Shown: positions 43,810-52,445 of the stretch, piece by piece | Layout of the letters: every line of letters starts with the position of its first letter | Position numbering within the stretch: position 1 is the stretch's first letter | Source: Candidatus Avimonas narfae | GTDB lineage: Bacteria > Bacillota > Clostridia > Oscillospirales > Acutalibacteraceae | Direction of reading: 5' to 3' | Assembly (NCBI GenBank): GCA_904395335.1 | Contig: CAJFNR010000034.1 | Location: forward strand, 32,922 to 96,921 | DNA length: 64,000 nucleotides | Made by a program: the position numbers and the translations under genes | Notes under the pieces: model-generated | Seen by the model: only the letters and a program-made list of their open reading frames with translations | Databases searched by the model: none | What the model was told of the DNA's origin: nothing

Positions 43810-44664
43810 GTGGATCGTCTGAGGCATTCGTTCAAAGATACCCGCCGGGAAAATCTCAGCTTGGCGGTGTACAGCACCGGATATGAAAAATGCGATCCCG
43901 GCTATGCCTGGGGCCCGGCCCTGCGGGATCACTATCTGATTCATTATGTGGCCTCCGGGAAAGGAACCTATTGCTGTCACAAGCAGCGCTATCCGCTGGA
44001 ACAGGGCGATCTATTCCTGATATCCCCTTCTCAGATCGTCAGCTATTGTGCGGACAGCGAGGATCCCTGGGAATACTATTGGGTGGGCTTTAACGGCACC
44101 GAAGCCAAACGACTGCTGTATTATACCGGCTTTTCCTCCGAGAGGCCGGTCATCCGTTTTTCGGATTCGGAAGCCATCCGGGACAGTCTGTTGCGCATTT
44201 ACCGGTCGGGGGGAAGCTCACCAGGGGCGGATGCGGAGATGGTGGGCTATCTGTATCTGTTTTTGGCCCGTCTGATACAGAAAAACCGCGACCGTCCCGC
44301 TGCTTATGGCACCCGTGAGTATCTTCCTCAGGCCTTGCGGTATATTCAATACAATTATGCCAACGATATCGGCGTAGTGGATTTGGCCCGGTATGCAGGT
44401 GTCAGCCGCAGTCAGCTGTACCGGGCATTCATGGCCAGCTTTGGCCTTTCGCCCCATGACTATCTGCAGAAATACCGTATCAATGAGGCTTGCAGCCTTC
44501 TGCGCCGGCGCGATTTTACGGTAGCGGAGGTGGCGGGTTCGGTGGGATTCAGCGATCCGCTGTACTTTTCCCGAATCTTTAAAAAGCTCAAAGGCCTTTC
44601 CCCCTCCGACTATCAGCGCCGGGAGGCGGAGCAGGATGCCGCGGGGAGAAAGGACATTGATTGA
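43810..44664 (+). CDS. AraC family transcriptional regulator
   Basis: A 284-residue regulator with an N-terminal cupin-like sugar-binding domain (DHYLIHYVASGKGTYC, LEQGDLFLISPSQ) and two C-terminal helix-turn-helix motifs (DLARYAGVSRSQLYRAFMA and TVAEVAGSVGFSDPLYFSRI). GTG 43810 is preceded by AGGAGG at 43796; the frame from 43744 overlaps the promoter. It diverges from galK-galT and is likely their activator, with galactose or a galactoside as inducer; this is inferred from position. Confidence 0.9.
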   Translation: MDRLRHSFKDTRRENLSLAVYSTGYEKCDPGYAWGPALRDHYLIHYVASGKGTYCCHKQRYPLEQGDLFLISPSQIVSYCADSEDPWEYYWVGFNGTEAKRLLYYTGFSSERPVIRFSDSEAIRDSLLRIYRSGGSSPGADAEMVGYLYLFLARLIQKNRDRPAAYGTREYLPQALRYIQYNYANDIGVVDLARYAGVSRSQLYRAFMASFGLSPHDYLQKYRINEACSLLRRRDFTVAEVAGSVGFSDPLYFSRIFKKLKGLSPSDYQRREAEQDAAGRKDID

Positions 44665-44689
44665 CAAAATCGAAGAGGCTCCCTATAAT
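44661..44689 (+). promoter_or_regulatory. Consensus sigma-A promoter
   Basis: TTGACA (44661-44666), exactly 17 bases, TATAAT (44684-44689), overlapping the end of the AraC gene. It should drive the four-gene unit that ends with radA. Confidence 0.92.
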
Positions 44690-44727
44690 GAAATACCAGT
44701 GATTGGTGTGGCGGTAAGAGGTGGAGT

Positions 44728-45486
44728 ATGAGGAAAGCGGTGGGGAAGACCATAGCCAAGGGATTGGGATTGGCGGCGCTGGATGCAGCGACTGTCTGGC
44801 TTTTGTTTGTCCATTGGGGTGTTCAGGAGCGGATGATGCGGATTCCGCTCCTGGTATTTGTGTTTTTCTCCCTCTTTATGCTTCATCTGTTTGCCCTGTT
44901 CCCGCTCAAATGGAAATGGAAGATGCACATGCGCTCTTCCGCATCACTGTGGGGAGTATCCCTGGTTCATTTCCTTCTCCAGCTGGCGGCGGCTTCTGTC
45001 ACTGGCGGCGGCCGGGGAAGCGGCCGGTGGTACCTGGTACTGGCGATGGTGTTGCTGGCTTTGTATATCATTGTCTCCATCAGCCTGTACATGTCCGGGC
45101 GTTCCGAGGTGCTGGAGAAAGGTTTTGGGCCGCAGGCCGTTACCTATCATCAGGTTCAGATGATTCTGCTGAATATGGAGAGTGCGATCTCCGCGCTGGA
45201 ATCTCTTCTGGAGCCCCGCCAGTATGAAGCGCTGCGCCGGGGATATTCCTCCCTGCGGGAGAAGATTGGCTTCACCACACCCTTCGGCAGGTATTTTGTG
45301 CCCGCCGTTGTAGAGATGGAACAGGCCATTTCCAATCGGTTGGAGGAACTCCATCAAGACTTGGAAAAGCTGAGCCGGCTGGAAGATAAAGGGCCGGCGC
45401 TTGAAAAAATTGAAAGTGAAATGCAAGCCATTCTGGGTTTGATTCGCAGCCGTGAGCAGCTGATCAACCAGGAAACGGTGGGATGA
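44728..45486 (+). CDS. Putative membrane protein with C-terminal coiled coil
   Basis: A 252-residue protein not recognised as a known family. Four membrane segments are visible (about residues 12-30, 38-60, 72-92 and 100-122), followed by a charged, helical cytoplasmic tail (125-252), with EEISNRLEELHQDLEKL-type heptads suggesting a coiled coil. ATG 44728 follows AGAGGTGGAG. It is the first of four genes (membrane protein, membrane protein, CwlD-like amidase, radA) behind a perfect promoter. Function unknown; a link to envelope or sporulation processes is only suggested by the neighbours. Confidence 0.75.
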   Translation: MRKAVGKTIAKGLGLAALDAATVWLLFVHWGVQERMMRIPLLVFVFFSLFMLHLFALFPLKWKWKMHMRSSASLWGVSLVHFLLQLAAASVTGGGRGSGRWYLVLAMVLLALYIIVSISLYMSGRSEVLEKGFGPQAVTYHQVQMILLNMESAISALESLLEPRQYEALRRGYSSLREKIGFTTPFGRYFVPAVVEMEQAISNRLEELHQDLEKLSRLEDKGPALEKIESEMQAILGLIRSREQLINQETVG

Positions 45487-45513
45487 TCCCACCCGGCAGG
45501 AAGGATGAAGGCG

Positions 45514-46410
45514 ATGTCGAAAAAAGGCGCATCTGAGGAACGCAATCTAATGCGGGAGAATGTACAGCTGGCATGGAAGGTTTATCTGCGTTCGGTGCTG
45601 GCTTTGATCCTTAGCTTTTTTCTCTATCTGTCCATTTCGTTTATGGTGTCGGCTTTTGGCACCTCCTCCATCGGATATCAGGTGATGGAGTTGGGGGAGG
45701 ACGGGCAGTACCATGTGGTTTCCGTCCATTATTTCAGCGACGATACTACCGCCGCCTCTGGTGAAGGAACCACCGCCGCCGATACGGGAACGACAGCGGA
45801 GTCCGGGACGGAAACCGTTGCTTCAGAAACTGCCGGATCCACCGAAGAAACCGGTGGAACACAGGCGGATTCCACCGATGGGGGAGCGACCAGTACATCC
45901 ACCGCTCCCTCTCAGGTTACCCAGTATCTGCGCAGCGAATTGTCGCCCGGCGTCGAGCTGTTCAGCGATGTGCTCAGTTCCATCCTTATGGTGCTGATCC
46001 TTATTTCCGTCACCTATACGGTTTTGTCCAAGGAAGGGGATCGGGACAGCAATGCTGTCCAGTTCGGCCACATGGCCTATGATCCTCTGCGTGGCCTGAA
46101 GGTGGGGCTGATGGCGGCGGTACCCTCCATTCTTTCGTATCTGTTCCTCATTGTCAGTAAAATTACCGGCTGGGTGCCGCAATATGTCTCCTTTTTCCGC
46201 CTGACCAATATGCCGTTTTTGCCGTTGTTTAATCATTTGACGCCTTCCGCGGTATCATCTGCCGCCGATGTTTCCTGGCCGGCGATACTGGTGATGGCAA
46301 TTTCGGTGATTGTGGTGCCCCTTTCTTGTATGATCGGTTATGTAATGGGGTACCGGCATATTTCCTTGTCGGAAAACCTGGTGTACAAAAAGAAGAGCAA
46401 GAAGAAATAA
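45514..46410 (+). CDS. Putative membrane protein with Thr/Ala/Gly-rich extracellular insertion
   Basis: A 298-residue protein, not recognised. One membrane helix at about residues 20-45, then roughly 100 residues outside the membrane, half of them a low-complexity Thr/Ala/Glu/Gly/Ser stretch (about 75-135), then three more helices (about 160-185, 205-230, 260-285) and a lysine-rich tail. ATG 45514 is preferred over 45505 because AGGAAGG is nine bases upstream of it. It is 18-28 bases after the preceding membrane-protein gene, so the two may form a complex. Confidence 0.72.
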   Translation: MSKKGASEERNLMRENVQLAWKVYLRSVLALILSFFLYLSISFMVSAFGTSSIGYQVMELGEDGQYHVVSVHYFSDDTTAASGEGTTAADTGTTAESGTETVASETAGSTEETGGTQADSTDGGATSTSTAPSQVTQYLRSELSPGVELFSDVLSSILMVLILISVTYTVLSKEGDRDSNAVQFGHMAYDPLRGLKVGLMAAVPSILSYLFLIVSKITGWVPQYVSFFRLTNMPFLPLFNHLTPSAVSSAADVSWPAILVMAISVIVVPLSCMIGYVMGYRHISLSENLVYKKKSKKK

Positions 46411-46466
46411 CCCGTCTGCGCATACGCCCCCGTACCGTTTCATAGGATGGTTCGGGGGTGGTTTTC

Positions 46467-47180
46467 TTGAAGCCCATGAAGAAAAAATGGTTTTCGCTGA
46501 CACTCAAGGCAGCGCCGGCGGTCATCGTTTCCTGTGTTTTGGTGCTGGCGGGCTGTTTTGTGTACCAGTCCCGGGGAGCGGTAACGGCAGATACCGGGAC
46601 GGAGTCGTCGCCCTTTATTCTGATCGATCCTGGTCACGGGGGAGCGGATGGAGGCGCTGTGGCGGCGGACGGTACTGCGGAAAAGGACCTAAATCTGGCT
46701 ATCGCCGGTTCTTTGTCGGATATGCTCCGGATCTGCGGGTACTCGGTGCAGATGACCAGAGAAACCGATATCTCTATACATAGCCCGGAGGCCAAAACCA
46801 TCCGGGACCAAAAAATCAGCGATATAAAGAACCGTTTGCAGATGTATGAGCAGAGCCGCATGACGGTGAGCATCCACCAGAATAAATTTGCGCAGTCGCA
46901 GTATAGCGGCACGCAGGTATTTTATTCAGGGAACAATCCAGACAGCCAAAAGCTGGCGGATGCCATTCGTTCCTCCGTAGTGGAGACGCTGCAGCCGGAA
47001 AATACCCGGGAGCTGAAAAAGGCAGGGAAGGATATCTACCTGCTGAATAAAACCAGCGTTCCCGCCGTTATCGTGGAGTGCGGTTTTGTATCCAATGCAG
47101 AAGAGTTGAGCCGGCTGAAAACCGGTGAATATCAAAAACAGATGGCCTGCGCCATTGCCTGCGGCATCCTTTCGGTGTAG
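46467..47180 (+). CDS. cwlD: N-acetylmuramoyl-L-alanine amidase, CwlD-like
   Basis: A zinc amidase (Amidase_3) of about 237 residues with an N-terminal membrane/signal helix (AAPAVIVSCVLVLAGCFVYQ). Metal and catalytic residues: the first His in ILIDPGHGG, Glu in GTAEKDLNLA, His in VSIHQNKF, and catalytic Glu in VIVECGFVSN. Size and single-domain form fit CwlD, which acts with PdaA to make muramic-delta-lactam in the spore cortex; a general cell-wall amidase is possible. The start is unclear: TTG 46467 lies after GGGGGTGG; ATG 46476 is the alternative. Confidence 0.85.
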   Translation: MKPMKKKWFSLTLKAAPAVIVSCVLVLAGCFVYQSRGAVTADTGTESSPFILIDPGHGGADGGAVAADGTAEKDLNLAIAGSLSDMLRICGYSVQMTRETDISIHSPEAKTIRDQKISDIKNRLQMYEQSRMTVSIHQNKFAQSQYSGTQVFYSGNNPDSQKLADAIRSSVVETLQPENTRELKKAGKDIYLLNKTSVPAVIVECGFVSNAEELSRLKTGEYQKQMACAIACGILSV

Positions 47181-47219
47181 GAAAGGACCTCCGGGCGGGC
47201 CTGGAAAGGGAAAAACACT

Positions 47220-48578
47220 ATGCCAGCCAAAAGCAAAACTGTATATGTCTGTTCCGAGTGTGGGATGGAGCTGCCCAAATGGGCGGGAAAATGTCCCGGC
47301 TGCGGACAGTGGAACACCATTCAGGAGGAGATCCGGAAACCGGCTGGGGCGGATAGGCGTTCGCCGGTTACTTCCCGCGCGGAGGTACGCACCCTGCAGG
47401 AAATCCATCCGGAAGGGGAGGTACGCGACCATACCGGACTGCGGGAACTGGACCGTGTGCTGGGAGGCGGTATTGTCCGTGGCGCTCTGATGCTTATCGG
47501 CGGCGATCCCGGCATCGGAAAATCCACTTTGCTTTTGCAGATTTGCGGGCGGCTAGACCCGTCCCGCAAGATCCTCTATGTGTCGGGAGAGGAATCGGAG
47601 CGGCAGATCAAGCTGCGGGCGGATCGTCTGGGGGTGCACAATCCGCAGTTATATGTGCTGTGTGAAACCGATGTGGATACCGTCCTGGAAGCCATGCGGA
47701 CGGAAAAGCCCGACTTGGTGATTATCGATTCCATCCAGACCATGAATCTGGAGGAGATCGCCTCCTCCTCCGGCAGTGTCACCCAGGTACGGGAATGCAC
47801 CAATGCCATCATGCGTCAGGCGAAGAGCAGCGATACACCGGTGTTTATCGTGGGCCATGTGAATAAGGACGGGGCGATTGCCGGACCCAAGGTGATGGAG
47901 CACATCGTGGACTGTGTGCTTTATTTTGAAGGGGATGCCCACACCAGCTATCGGATGCTGCGCTGCGTCAAAAATCGGTACGGCTCCACCAACGAAATCG
48001 GCGTTTTCGAAATGCGGTCGGAGGGGCTGTGTGAGGTGGAGAATCCTTCGTTGATGCTGCTGTCCGGCCGGCCGGTCAATGTCAGCGGTACCTGCGTCGT
48101 CTGTACGATGGAGGGGACCAGGCCCCTGCTGGCGGAGGTACAGGGGTTGGTGTCTCCCACCGGTTTTGGCAATCCCCGGCGAATGTCCACTGGCTTTGAT
48201 TATAACCGCCTTTCTTTGTTGCTGGCGGTGCTGGAAAAGCGTTCCGGATATTTCTTCTCCAATCTGGATGCTTATGTCAACGTAGTCGGAGGACTGCGGC
48301 TGGATGAACCGGCGGCTGACCTGCCGGTGGCGCTGGCGCTGATCTCCAGCTTGAAGGATACCCCGGTGGGAGAAGGCATTGTCGCTTTTGGAGAAATTGG
48401 ATTGGCAGGGGAGCTTAGGGGGGTCTCCAATGCGGAGGCCCGGGTCCATGAGGCTGCAAGGCTGGGCTTCACCCGGATCCTGGTACCCCGGCACAACCTG
48501 TCCTCGCTGAAGGATGTGGGTGGGATCGAGGTGGTGGGCGTCGGTGACGTCCGTGAGGCATACGCCGCTTTGAACTGA
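47220..48578 (+). CDS. radA: DNA repair protein RadA
   Basis: RadA (Sms) is a RecA-like, DnaB-type branch-migration ATPase in recombination repair. 452 residues: N-terminal C4 zinc finger (CSECGMELPKWAGKCPGCG), Walker A GGDPGIGKSTLL, Walker B LVIIDSIQTM, the RadA-specific KNRYGST motif, and a C-terminal Lon-protease-like domain (GLRLDEPAADLPVALALIS). ATG 47220 has only a weak Shine-Dalgarno (AAAGGG). Final gene of the unit beginning at 44728, closed by the terminator at 48595. Confidence 0.97.
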   Translation: MPAKSKTVYVCSECGMELPKWAGKCPGCGQWNTIQEEIRKPAGADRRSPVTSRAEVRTLQEIHPEGEVRDHTGLRELDRVLGGGIVRGALMLIGGDPGIGKSTLLLQICGRLDPSRKILYVSGEESERQIKLRADRLGVHNPQLYVLCETDVDTVLEAMRTEKPDLVIIDSIQTMNLEEIASSSGSVTQVRECTNAIMRQAKSSDTPVFIVGHVNKDGAIAGPKVMEHIVDCVLYFEGDAHTSYRMLRCVKNRYGSTNEIGVFEMRSEGLCEVENPSLMLLSGRPVNVSGTCVVCTMEGTRPLLAEVQGLVSPTGFGNPRRMSTGFDYNRLSLLLAVLEKRSGYFFSNLDAYVNVVGGLRLDEPAADLPVALALISSLKDTPVGEGIVAFGEIGLAGELRGVSNAEARVHEAARLGFTRILVPRHNLSSLKDVGGIEVVGVGDVREAYAALN

Positions 48579-48594
48579 TACCATAACGCAATGG

Positions 48595-48630
48595 GAACGG
48601 TCCGGCTGACGGGCCGTTCTTTTAATTTTT
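48595..48630 (+). terminator. Terminator after radA
   Basis: GAACGGTCCG / CGGGCCGTTC (one G-T pair) followed by TTTTAATTTTT. Confidence 0.92.
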
Positions 48631-48708
48631 CAACCGACTGGAAGGAACTTGAAACATATTTCGGCCCCTGTTTTCAAAGAATAGACAGGCAGGGGAGGAA
48701 TGATGGGA

Positions 48709-49641
48709 ATGAAGCGTTACGGGATTTTATTGGTATCCACTTTGCTGCTGGCGATGGGGATTCGTGTGGCGGGCAGCCTGGTTCGGGAGGAGGTGCCCGT
48801 GGTAGAGTATCGGGTGACGCAAGCGCAGACGGTGGAAGATCGGGTTGTTTGCTCAGGGAAAATCGAATCCGCGCAAAGTGAGAAGGTTTATGTCAGTATG
48901 CCCTGCATTGCCGGAGAGGTATATGTCCAGGCGGGAGACGCTGTAAAAAAAGGACAGAAGCTGTTTTCCGTGGACGTGGGAGCTACGCAGCAGGTTCTGG
49001 CGGCTCTGGGAGAAAGCGTCGGAGCGCTGGCTATAAACAACATAGAAGAGGAAATCACTTCCCCGGTGGACGGTATTGTGACGGCGCTGAATGTCGTTCA
49101 GGGGGAGGCGGCGGAGCCGGAAGAGGCCTGTGCGGTCATTTCCTCCAGCAGTGCATTGCAAGTGGCGGTAACGATAGGGGAAAAGGACATTCGCAAAGTG
49201 CAGGAGGGACAGGAAGTACACGTCAGTGGCATGGCTTTTGATCAGGAAAATTATGCCGGTACGGTAACGTATCTTTCCCCATCGGCACGTCAGCTGGTTT
49301 CCGGTACCACCACCGAGACGGTGGTGGACGCTGTCATTACGCTTCAGGAGACGGATGCTTCCCTGCGCCCTGGCCTGACGGCTAAGGCGTCGATCGTCAC
49401 AGGCAGCAGCCCCCATGTCATTCTTGCCGCCTATGAGGATGTGCTCCAGGATGAGGAAGAAAATGAATTTGTCTTTGTCTATCAAAGAGGACGAGCATAT
49501 AAGCGGGTAATCGAAACAGGCGCGGAGAGAAGCGAAGGCTTTGAGGTGCTGTCAGGCCTGGAGGAGGGGGAAACGGTGATTTCAGTACCATCTGAGGAAT
49601 GGCGGGACGGCCAGCGCGTTCAGCTTGCCGGCCGGGAATAG
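48709..49641 (+). CDS. Membrane-fusion (HlyD/MacA-like) adaptor protein
   Basis: A 310-residue periplasmic-adaptor-type protein of the Gram-positive efflux group. An N-terminal signal-anchor (KRYGILLVSTLLLAMGIRVAG) is followed by a lipoyl-like half-domain (VSMPCIAGEVYVQAGDAVKKGQKLFSVD and its partner SPVDGIVTALNVVQGEAAE), a beta-barrel, and a membrane-proximal domain ending LEEGETVIS. The usual long coiled-coil hairpin is very short. ATG 48709 is nine to ten bases from GGAGGA; 48703 is possible. It forms a pair with the FtsX permease that follows; no ATPase is adjacent. Confidence 0.85.
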   Translation: MKRYGILLVSTLLLAMGIRVAGSLVREEVPVVEYRVTQAQTVEDRVVCSGKIESAQSEKVYVSMPCIAGEVYVQAGDAVKKGQKLFSVDVGATQQVLAALGESVGALAINNIEEEITSPVDGIVTALNVVQGEAAEPEEACAVISSSSALQVAVTIGEKDIRKVQEGQEVHVSGMAFDQENYAGTVTYLSPSARQLVSGTTTETVVDAVITLQETDASLRPGLTAKASIVTGSSPHVILAAYEDVLQDEEENEFVFVYQRGRAYKRVIETGAERSEGFEVLSGLEEGETVISVPSEEWRDGQRVQLAGRE

Positions 49642-49651
49642 GAGGTAAACT

Positions 49652-50827
49652 ATGGGCGAAATCCTTCGCTGTGCCATAAAAAGCCTGTCGAGAAAGCGGG
49701 CGCGCACCTGGCTTACCGTCTGCAGTATTGCAGTGGGCGTCACCATGGTGGTGATCGTCTCCTTTATCAGCTCAGCGGGCAAGTCCGTGGTCAATGAGGA
49801 ATTGGAAAACATGGGAATCAGCGGGCTATCGGTGAGCTGCGGCACCGGACAGGCGGGGCTGTCGGAGGACAATCTGTACTCCATCCGAAATCTTGCCGGT
49901 GTGGAAACTGCTATGCCCCTTATGATTGAGTATTCCACCTCTCAGCTTCGGGATACTTCCAACAGTACCCTGATCTGCGGACTGGATTCCGGAGCCCGCC
50001 AGGTGATTTCGCTGGAGCTAAAGCACGGACGCCTGATTAGCCGTGGTGATGTCCAGGCAGGAGCCATGGTCTGTGTGGTGGACGAAACAGTGGCCTTGGA
50101 GGCCTACAGCCGGGAAAATATCACCGGAAAAACCATCGATTTGCAGATTGGCGGTATGACCGAAACCTTTACCATTATCGGAGTAACGGAAGCGGGAAGC
50201 AGCCTGTTGCAAAATGTGGTGGACCTGATCCCTGGGATGGTCTATGTCCCCTACACTACCCTGCAGAATCTGACCGGACGGGACAGCTTTGATCAGATCG
50301 CTGTCAGAGTGGGAGAGGGAGCGGATGTGGAACGGGTGGAATCCAATATTCTACACACCCTGGAGGGTTCCAGCGGCACGGACGGCTACCGCACGGACAA
50401 TCTGGCGGCACAGCGCGATCAGTTGACGGGGCTGATGGATATTGTCACAGTGGTGCTCACCGTCATCAGCGGCATCTCTCTGGTCGTTTCCGGCCTGGGG
50501 ATTATGACCATCATGCTGGTGTCGGTAAATGAACGAACCCGGGAGATCGGGACGAAGAAAGCCATCGGCGCCACGAAAAAACGAATTTTGATGGAGTTTC
50601 TTACAGAGGCGGTCGTGATTTCCCTGGGAGGAAGTGTTTGCGGTATCCTTTTAGGAAGTGCGGTTTCGGCAGCCGGTCTCTTCTTTTTGGGTGCGCCTAT
50701 TCCTTTTGATTGGCAGGGGATGCTGCTGCTGATTGCCTTTTCCGTATTTACAGGAGCAGTGTTTGGTGTCTATCCTGCGATGAAAGCTGCCAAACTCAAG
50801 CCGGTGGACGCCCTGCGGATGGAATAG
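49652..50827 (+). CDS. MacB-like ABC transporter permease (FtsX family)
   Basis: A 391-residue permease: one N-terminal helix (TVCSIAVGVTMVVIVSFIS), a MacB periplasmic core domain (about 45-250), and three C-terminal helices of an FtsX module with the cytoplasmic loop NERTREIGTKKAIGATKKRI. ATG 49652 follows TAGGAGG. Together with the adaptor it resembles MacA-MacB type efflux, where MacB's ATPase must be supplied separately in Gram-positives; that gene is not in this operon. A 10-base gap separates the two genes. Confidence 0.9.
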   Translation: MGEILRCAIKSLSRKRARTWLTVCSIAVGVTMVVIVSFISSAGKSVVNEELENMGISGLSVSCGTGQAGLSEDNLYSIRNLAGVETAMPLMIEYSTSQLRDTSNSTLICGLDSGARQVISLELKHGRLISRGDVQAGAMVCVVDETVALEAYSRENITGKTIDLQIGGMTETFTIIGVTEAGSSLLQNVVDLIPGMVYVPYTTLQNLTGRDSFDQIAVRVGEGADVERVESNILHTLEGSSGTDGYRTDNLAAQRDQLTGLMDIVTVVLTVISGISLVVSGLGIMTIMLVSVNERTREIGTKKAIGATKKRILMEFLTEAVVISLGGSVCGILLGSAVSAAGLFFLGAPIPFDWQGMLLLIAFSVFTGAVFGVYPAMKAAKLKPVDALRME

Positions 50828-50857
50828 GCTTGTCCAGGCAGCCTTTTTCGCAACGAT

Positions 50858-50895
50858 AAAAGCCGCAGAAGCCATCCCGGGTTTCTGCGGCTTTT
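50858..50895. terminator. Bidirectional terminator
   Basis: AAAAGCCGCAGAA (50858-50870) / TTCTGCGGCTTTT (50883-50895) between the convergent permease and folE. Confidence 0.9.
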
Positions 50896-50907
50896 GGAAA
50901 TTGATTT

Positions 50908-51468
50908 TCAGCGGGAGGTCAGTAGAGAGAGGGCCTCGGTGCGGGTGCGGGCATCCGATTTCATGCGGCCGCGCAGGGCGGAGGTTTGAGTATGGGCACC
51001 GGCGGCGCGGACTCCCCGCATAGTCATGCACAGGTGTTCTGCCTCAATGATGACGGCGACCCCTTGGGGATTCAGTTCTTTTTCCAGAAAATCCGCTACC
51101 TGGGCGGTAAGCCGCTCCTGGAGCTGAGGCCGACGGGCAAAGCAATTGACAATCCGCGCTAGCTTGGAAAGGCCGATGACCCGCCCGTCCCGGGGGATAT
51201 ACGCGATGTGTGCCACCCCCATGAAGGGAACCAGATGGTGCTCGCACATGGAATACAGTGGGATGTCCCTTACCGTAACCATTTCGTCGTTTTGCTCCTC
51301 GGTGAAAATTTTCAGATGAGAACGCGGATCCTCTTCCATACCGCCGAAAATTTCACCGTACATGTTGGCGACACGACGAGGGGTATCCCGCAAACCTTCC
51401 CGGTCCGGGTCCTCTCCAATAGCCAGCAGCAGCTCCCGCACCGCAGCTTCGATTCTCGGTTTGTCCAA
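50908..51468 (-). CDS. folE: GTP cyclohydrolase I
   Basis: FolE converts GTP to 7,8-dihydroneopterin triphosphate, entry to folate (and queuosine) synthesis. 186 residues, standard size. Zinc ligands C75 and H78 in MCEHHLVPF and C147 in LCMTMRGV, plus GLSKLARIV and the [10 protein letters not shown] helix. Start is TTG 51468: AGGAGG is eight bases upstream. No other folate genes are adjacent. It might equally supply queuosine precursors, since queA is in the same genome. The terminator at 50858 follows. Confidence 0.96.
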   Translation of the reverse strand: MDKPRIEAAVRELLLAIGEDPDREGLRDTPRRVANMYGEIFGGMEEDPRSHLKIFTEEQNDEMVTVRDIPLYSMCEHHLVPFMGVAHIAYIPRDGRVIGLSKLARIVNCFARRPQLQERLTAQVADFLEKELNPQGVAVIIEAEHLCMTMRGVRAAGAHTQTSALRGRMKSDARTRTEALSLLTSR

Positions 51469-51610
51469 AGGGACCGCCTCCTAGGAATTAAGATAATAAA
51501 GCCTTGGATGTCATAGGCATTTCAAAGTATTCTTCTTGAAGAAAGGCTTTAGAAAGCTTCGCTTCATCCCGGTAAAAATGTTATAACTCTAGAGAGTATG
51601 GGCTTATAGT

Positions 51611-51690
51611 AGGAGGCCGACTCGGCCGACAGCGATATTCTCCAGGCCCAGGGCTCTTCACATAGTGTGACCTGAAACAAAAAGGCCTGG
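51611..51690. repeat. Structured repeat, copy 1
   Basis: An 80-base unit containing GGCCGACTCGGCC (self-complementary), a TCACA-TAG-TGTGA hairpin and outer CCAGGCC/GGCCTGG arms. The same unit recurs at 51740. It lies in a 380-base gene-free gap between folE and pdxT; short frames through it give no credible protein. It looks like a REP/MITE-like palindromic element. Confidence 0.85.
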
Positions 51691-51739
51691 ATACAGTGCC
51701 GTAGACGTAGAGGGAGAATAAGCGGTGGCGCAAAGCGAC

Positions 51740-51820
51740 AGGAGGCCGACTCGGCCGACAGCGATATTCTCCAGGCCCAGGGACTCCTACATGATGTGAC
51801 CTGAAACAAAAAGGCCCTGG
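51740..51820. repeat. Structured repeat, copy 2
   Basis: A second copy in the same orientation, 129 bases after the first. The first 43 bases match exactly; the central hairpin differs (ACAT-G-ATGT instead of TCACA-TAG-TGTGA) but still pairs, and GACCTGAAACAAAAAGGCC is retained. Paired changes that keep a stem suggest the folded form matters. Confidence 0.85.
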
Positions 51821-51849
51821 GCCAGTATACCACGCAGGGGACAGTCCCG

Positions 51850-52443
51850 TCAAACGGGAAGGGATCCCCTGACGATGCCGGTAAAATAGCGGTGAAACGC
51901 CGGATCGGCGGTAAGCTCCGGATGGAAGGTGGTGGCCAGCAGCCGATCTTCCCGGGCGGCAGTGATCTTGCCCCGGAGGGTATGCAGTACCTGGACGCCG
52001 CGCCCCGCCTCCTCGATCCAGGGAGCGCGGATAAAAGTCAGGGACAGCGGATGATCTGCTACCGGCGGGATGGAATCGGTCACGGAAAAGCTGTTGATCT
52101 GGCGGCCATAGGCATTGCGCCGCACGGTAATGTCCATCACCCCCAGGTGGGAGGGCTCTCCAACCAGCTGTTTTGCCAGGAGAATCAAGCCCGCACAGGT
52201 ACCCCATACGGGCAGTCCCTGCCGGATGCGTCCAAGCAGGGGGGCAGACAGCTGGAAATCCCGGAGCAGGCGGGCCATTGTGGTGCTCTCACCTCCGGGA
52301 AGAATCAAACCGTCCACCCGGTTCAGGGCGTCTGCGGATTTTACCGGAAAGGACTGGACCCCTTCACAGGCGGAAAGGAGCCTCAGATGCTCTTCCACCG
52401 AGCCCTGAAGGGACAACACGCCGATAGAGACCGTTATGCTCAT
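51850..52443 (-). CDS. pdxT: Pyridoxal 5'-phosphate synthase glutaminase subunit
   Basis: PdxT releases ammonia from glutamine and passes it to PdxS for pyridoxal phosphate synthesis. 197 residues: GGESTTMARLL oxyanion loop, nucleophile Cys in WGTCAGLILLA, and catalytic His-Glu in FHPELT. ATG 52443 is nine bases from AGAGG; it overlaps the end of pdxS, giving tight coupling of the two subunits, which form a 12+12 complex. Controlled with pdxS from the promoter at 53390. Confidence 0.96.
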   Translation of the reverse strand: MSITVSIGVLSLQGSVEEHLRLLSACEGVQSFPVKSADALNRVDGLILPGGESTTMARLLRDFQLSAPLLGRIRQGLPVWGTCAGLILLAKQLVGEPSHLGVMDITVRRNAYGRQINSFSVTDSIPPVADHPLSLTFIRAPWIEEAGRGVQVLHTLRGKITAAREDRLLATTFHPELTADPAFHRYFTGIVRGSLPV

Positions 52444-52445
52444 CG

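Noticed and set aside
51611..51820. CRISPR array
   Set aside because: Only two long units, with internal palindromes, a single spacer of 49 bases and no cas genes nearby.
51564..51833. Short frames through the repeat pair that give repeated peptides
   Set aside because: The repetition comes from the DNA repeat; there is no ribosome-binding site or codon bias, and the copies differ in ways that preserve stems, not protein.
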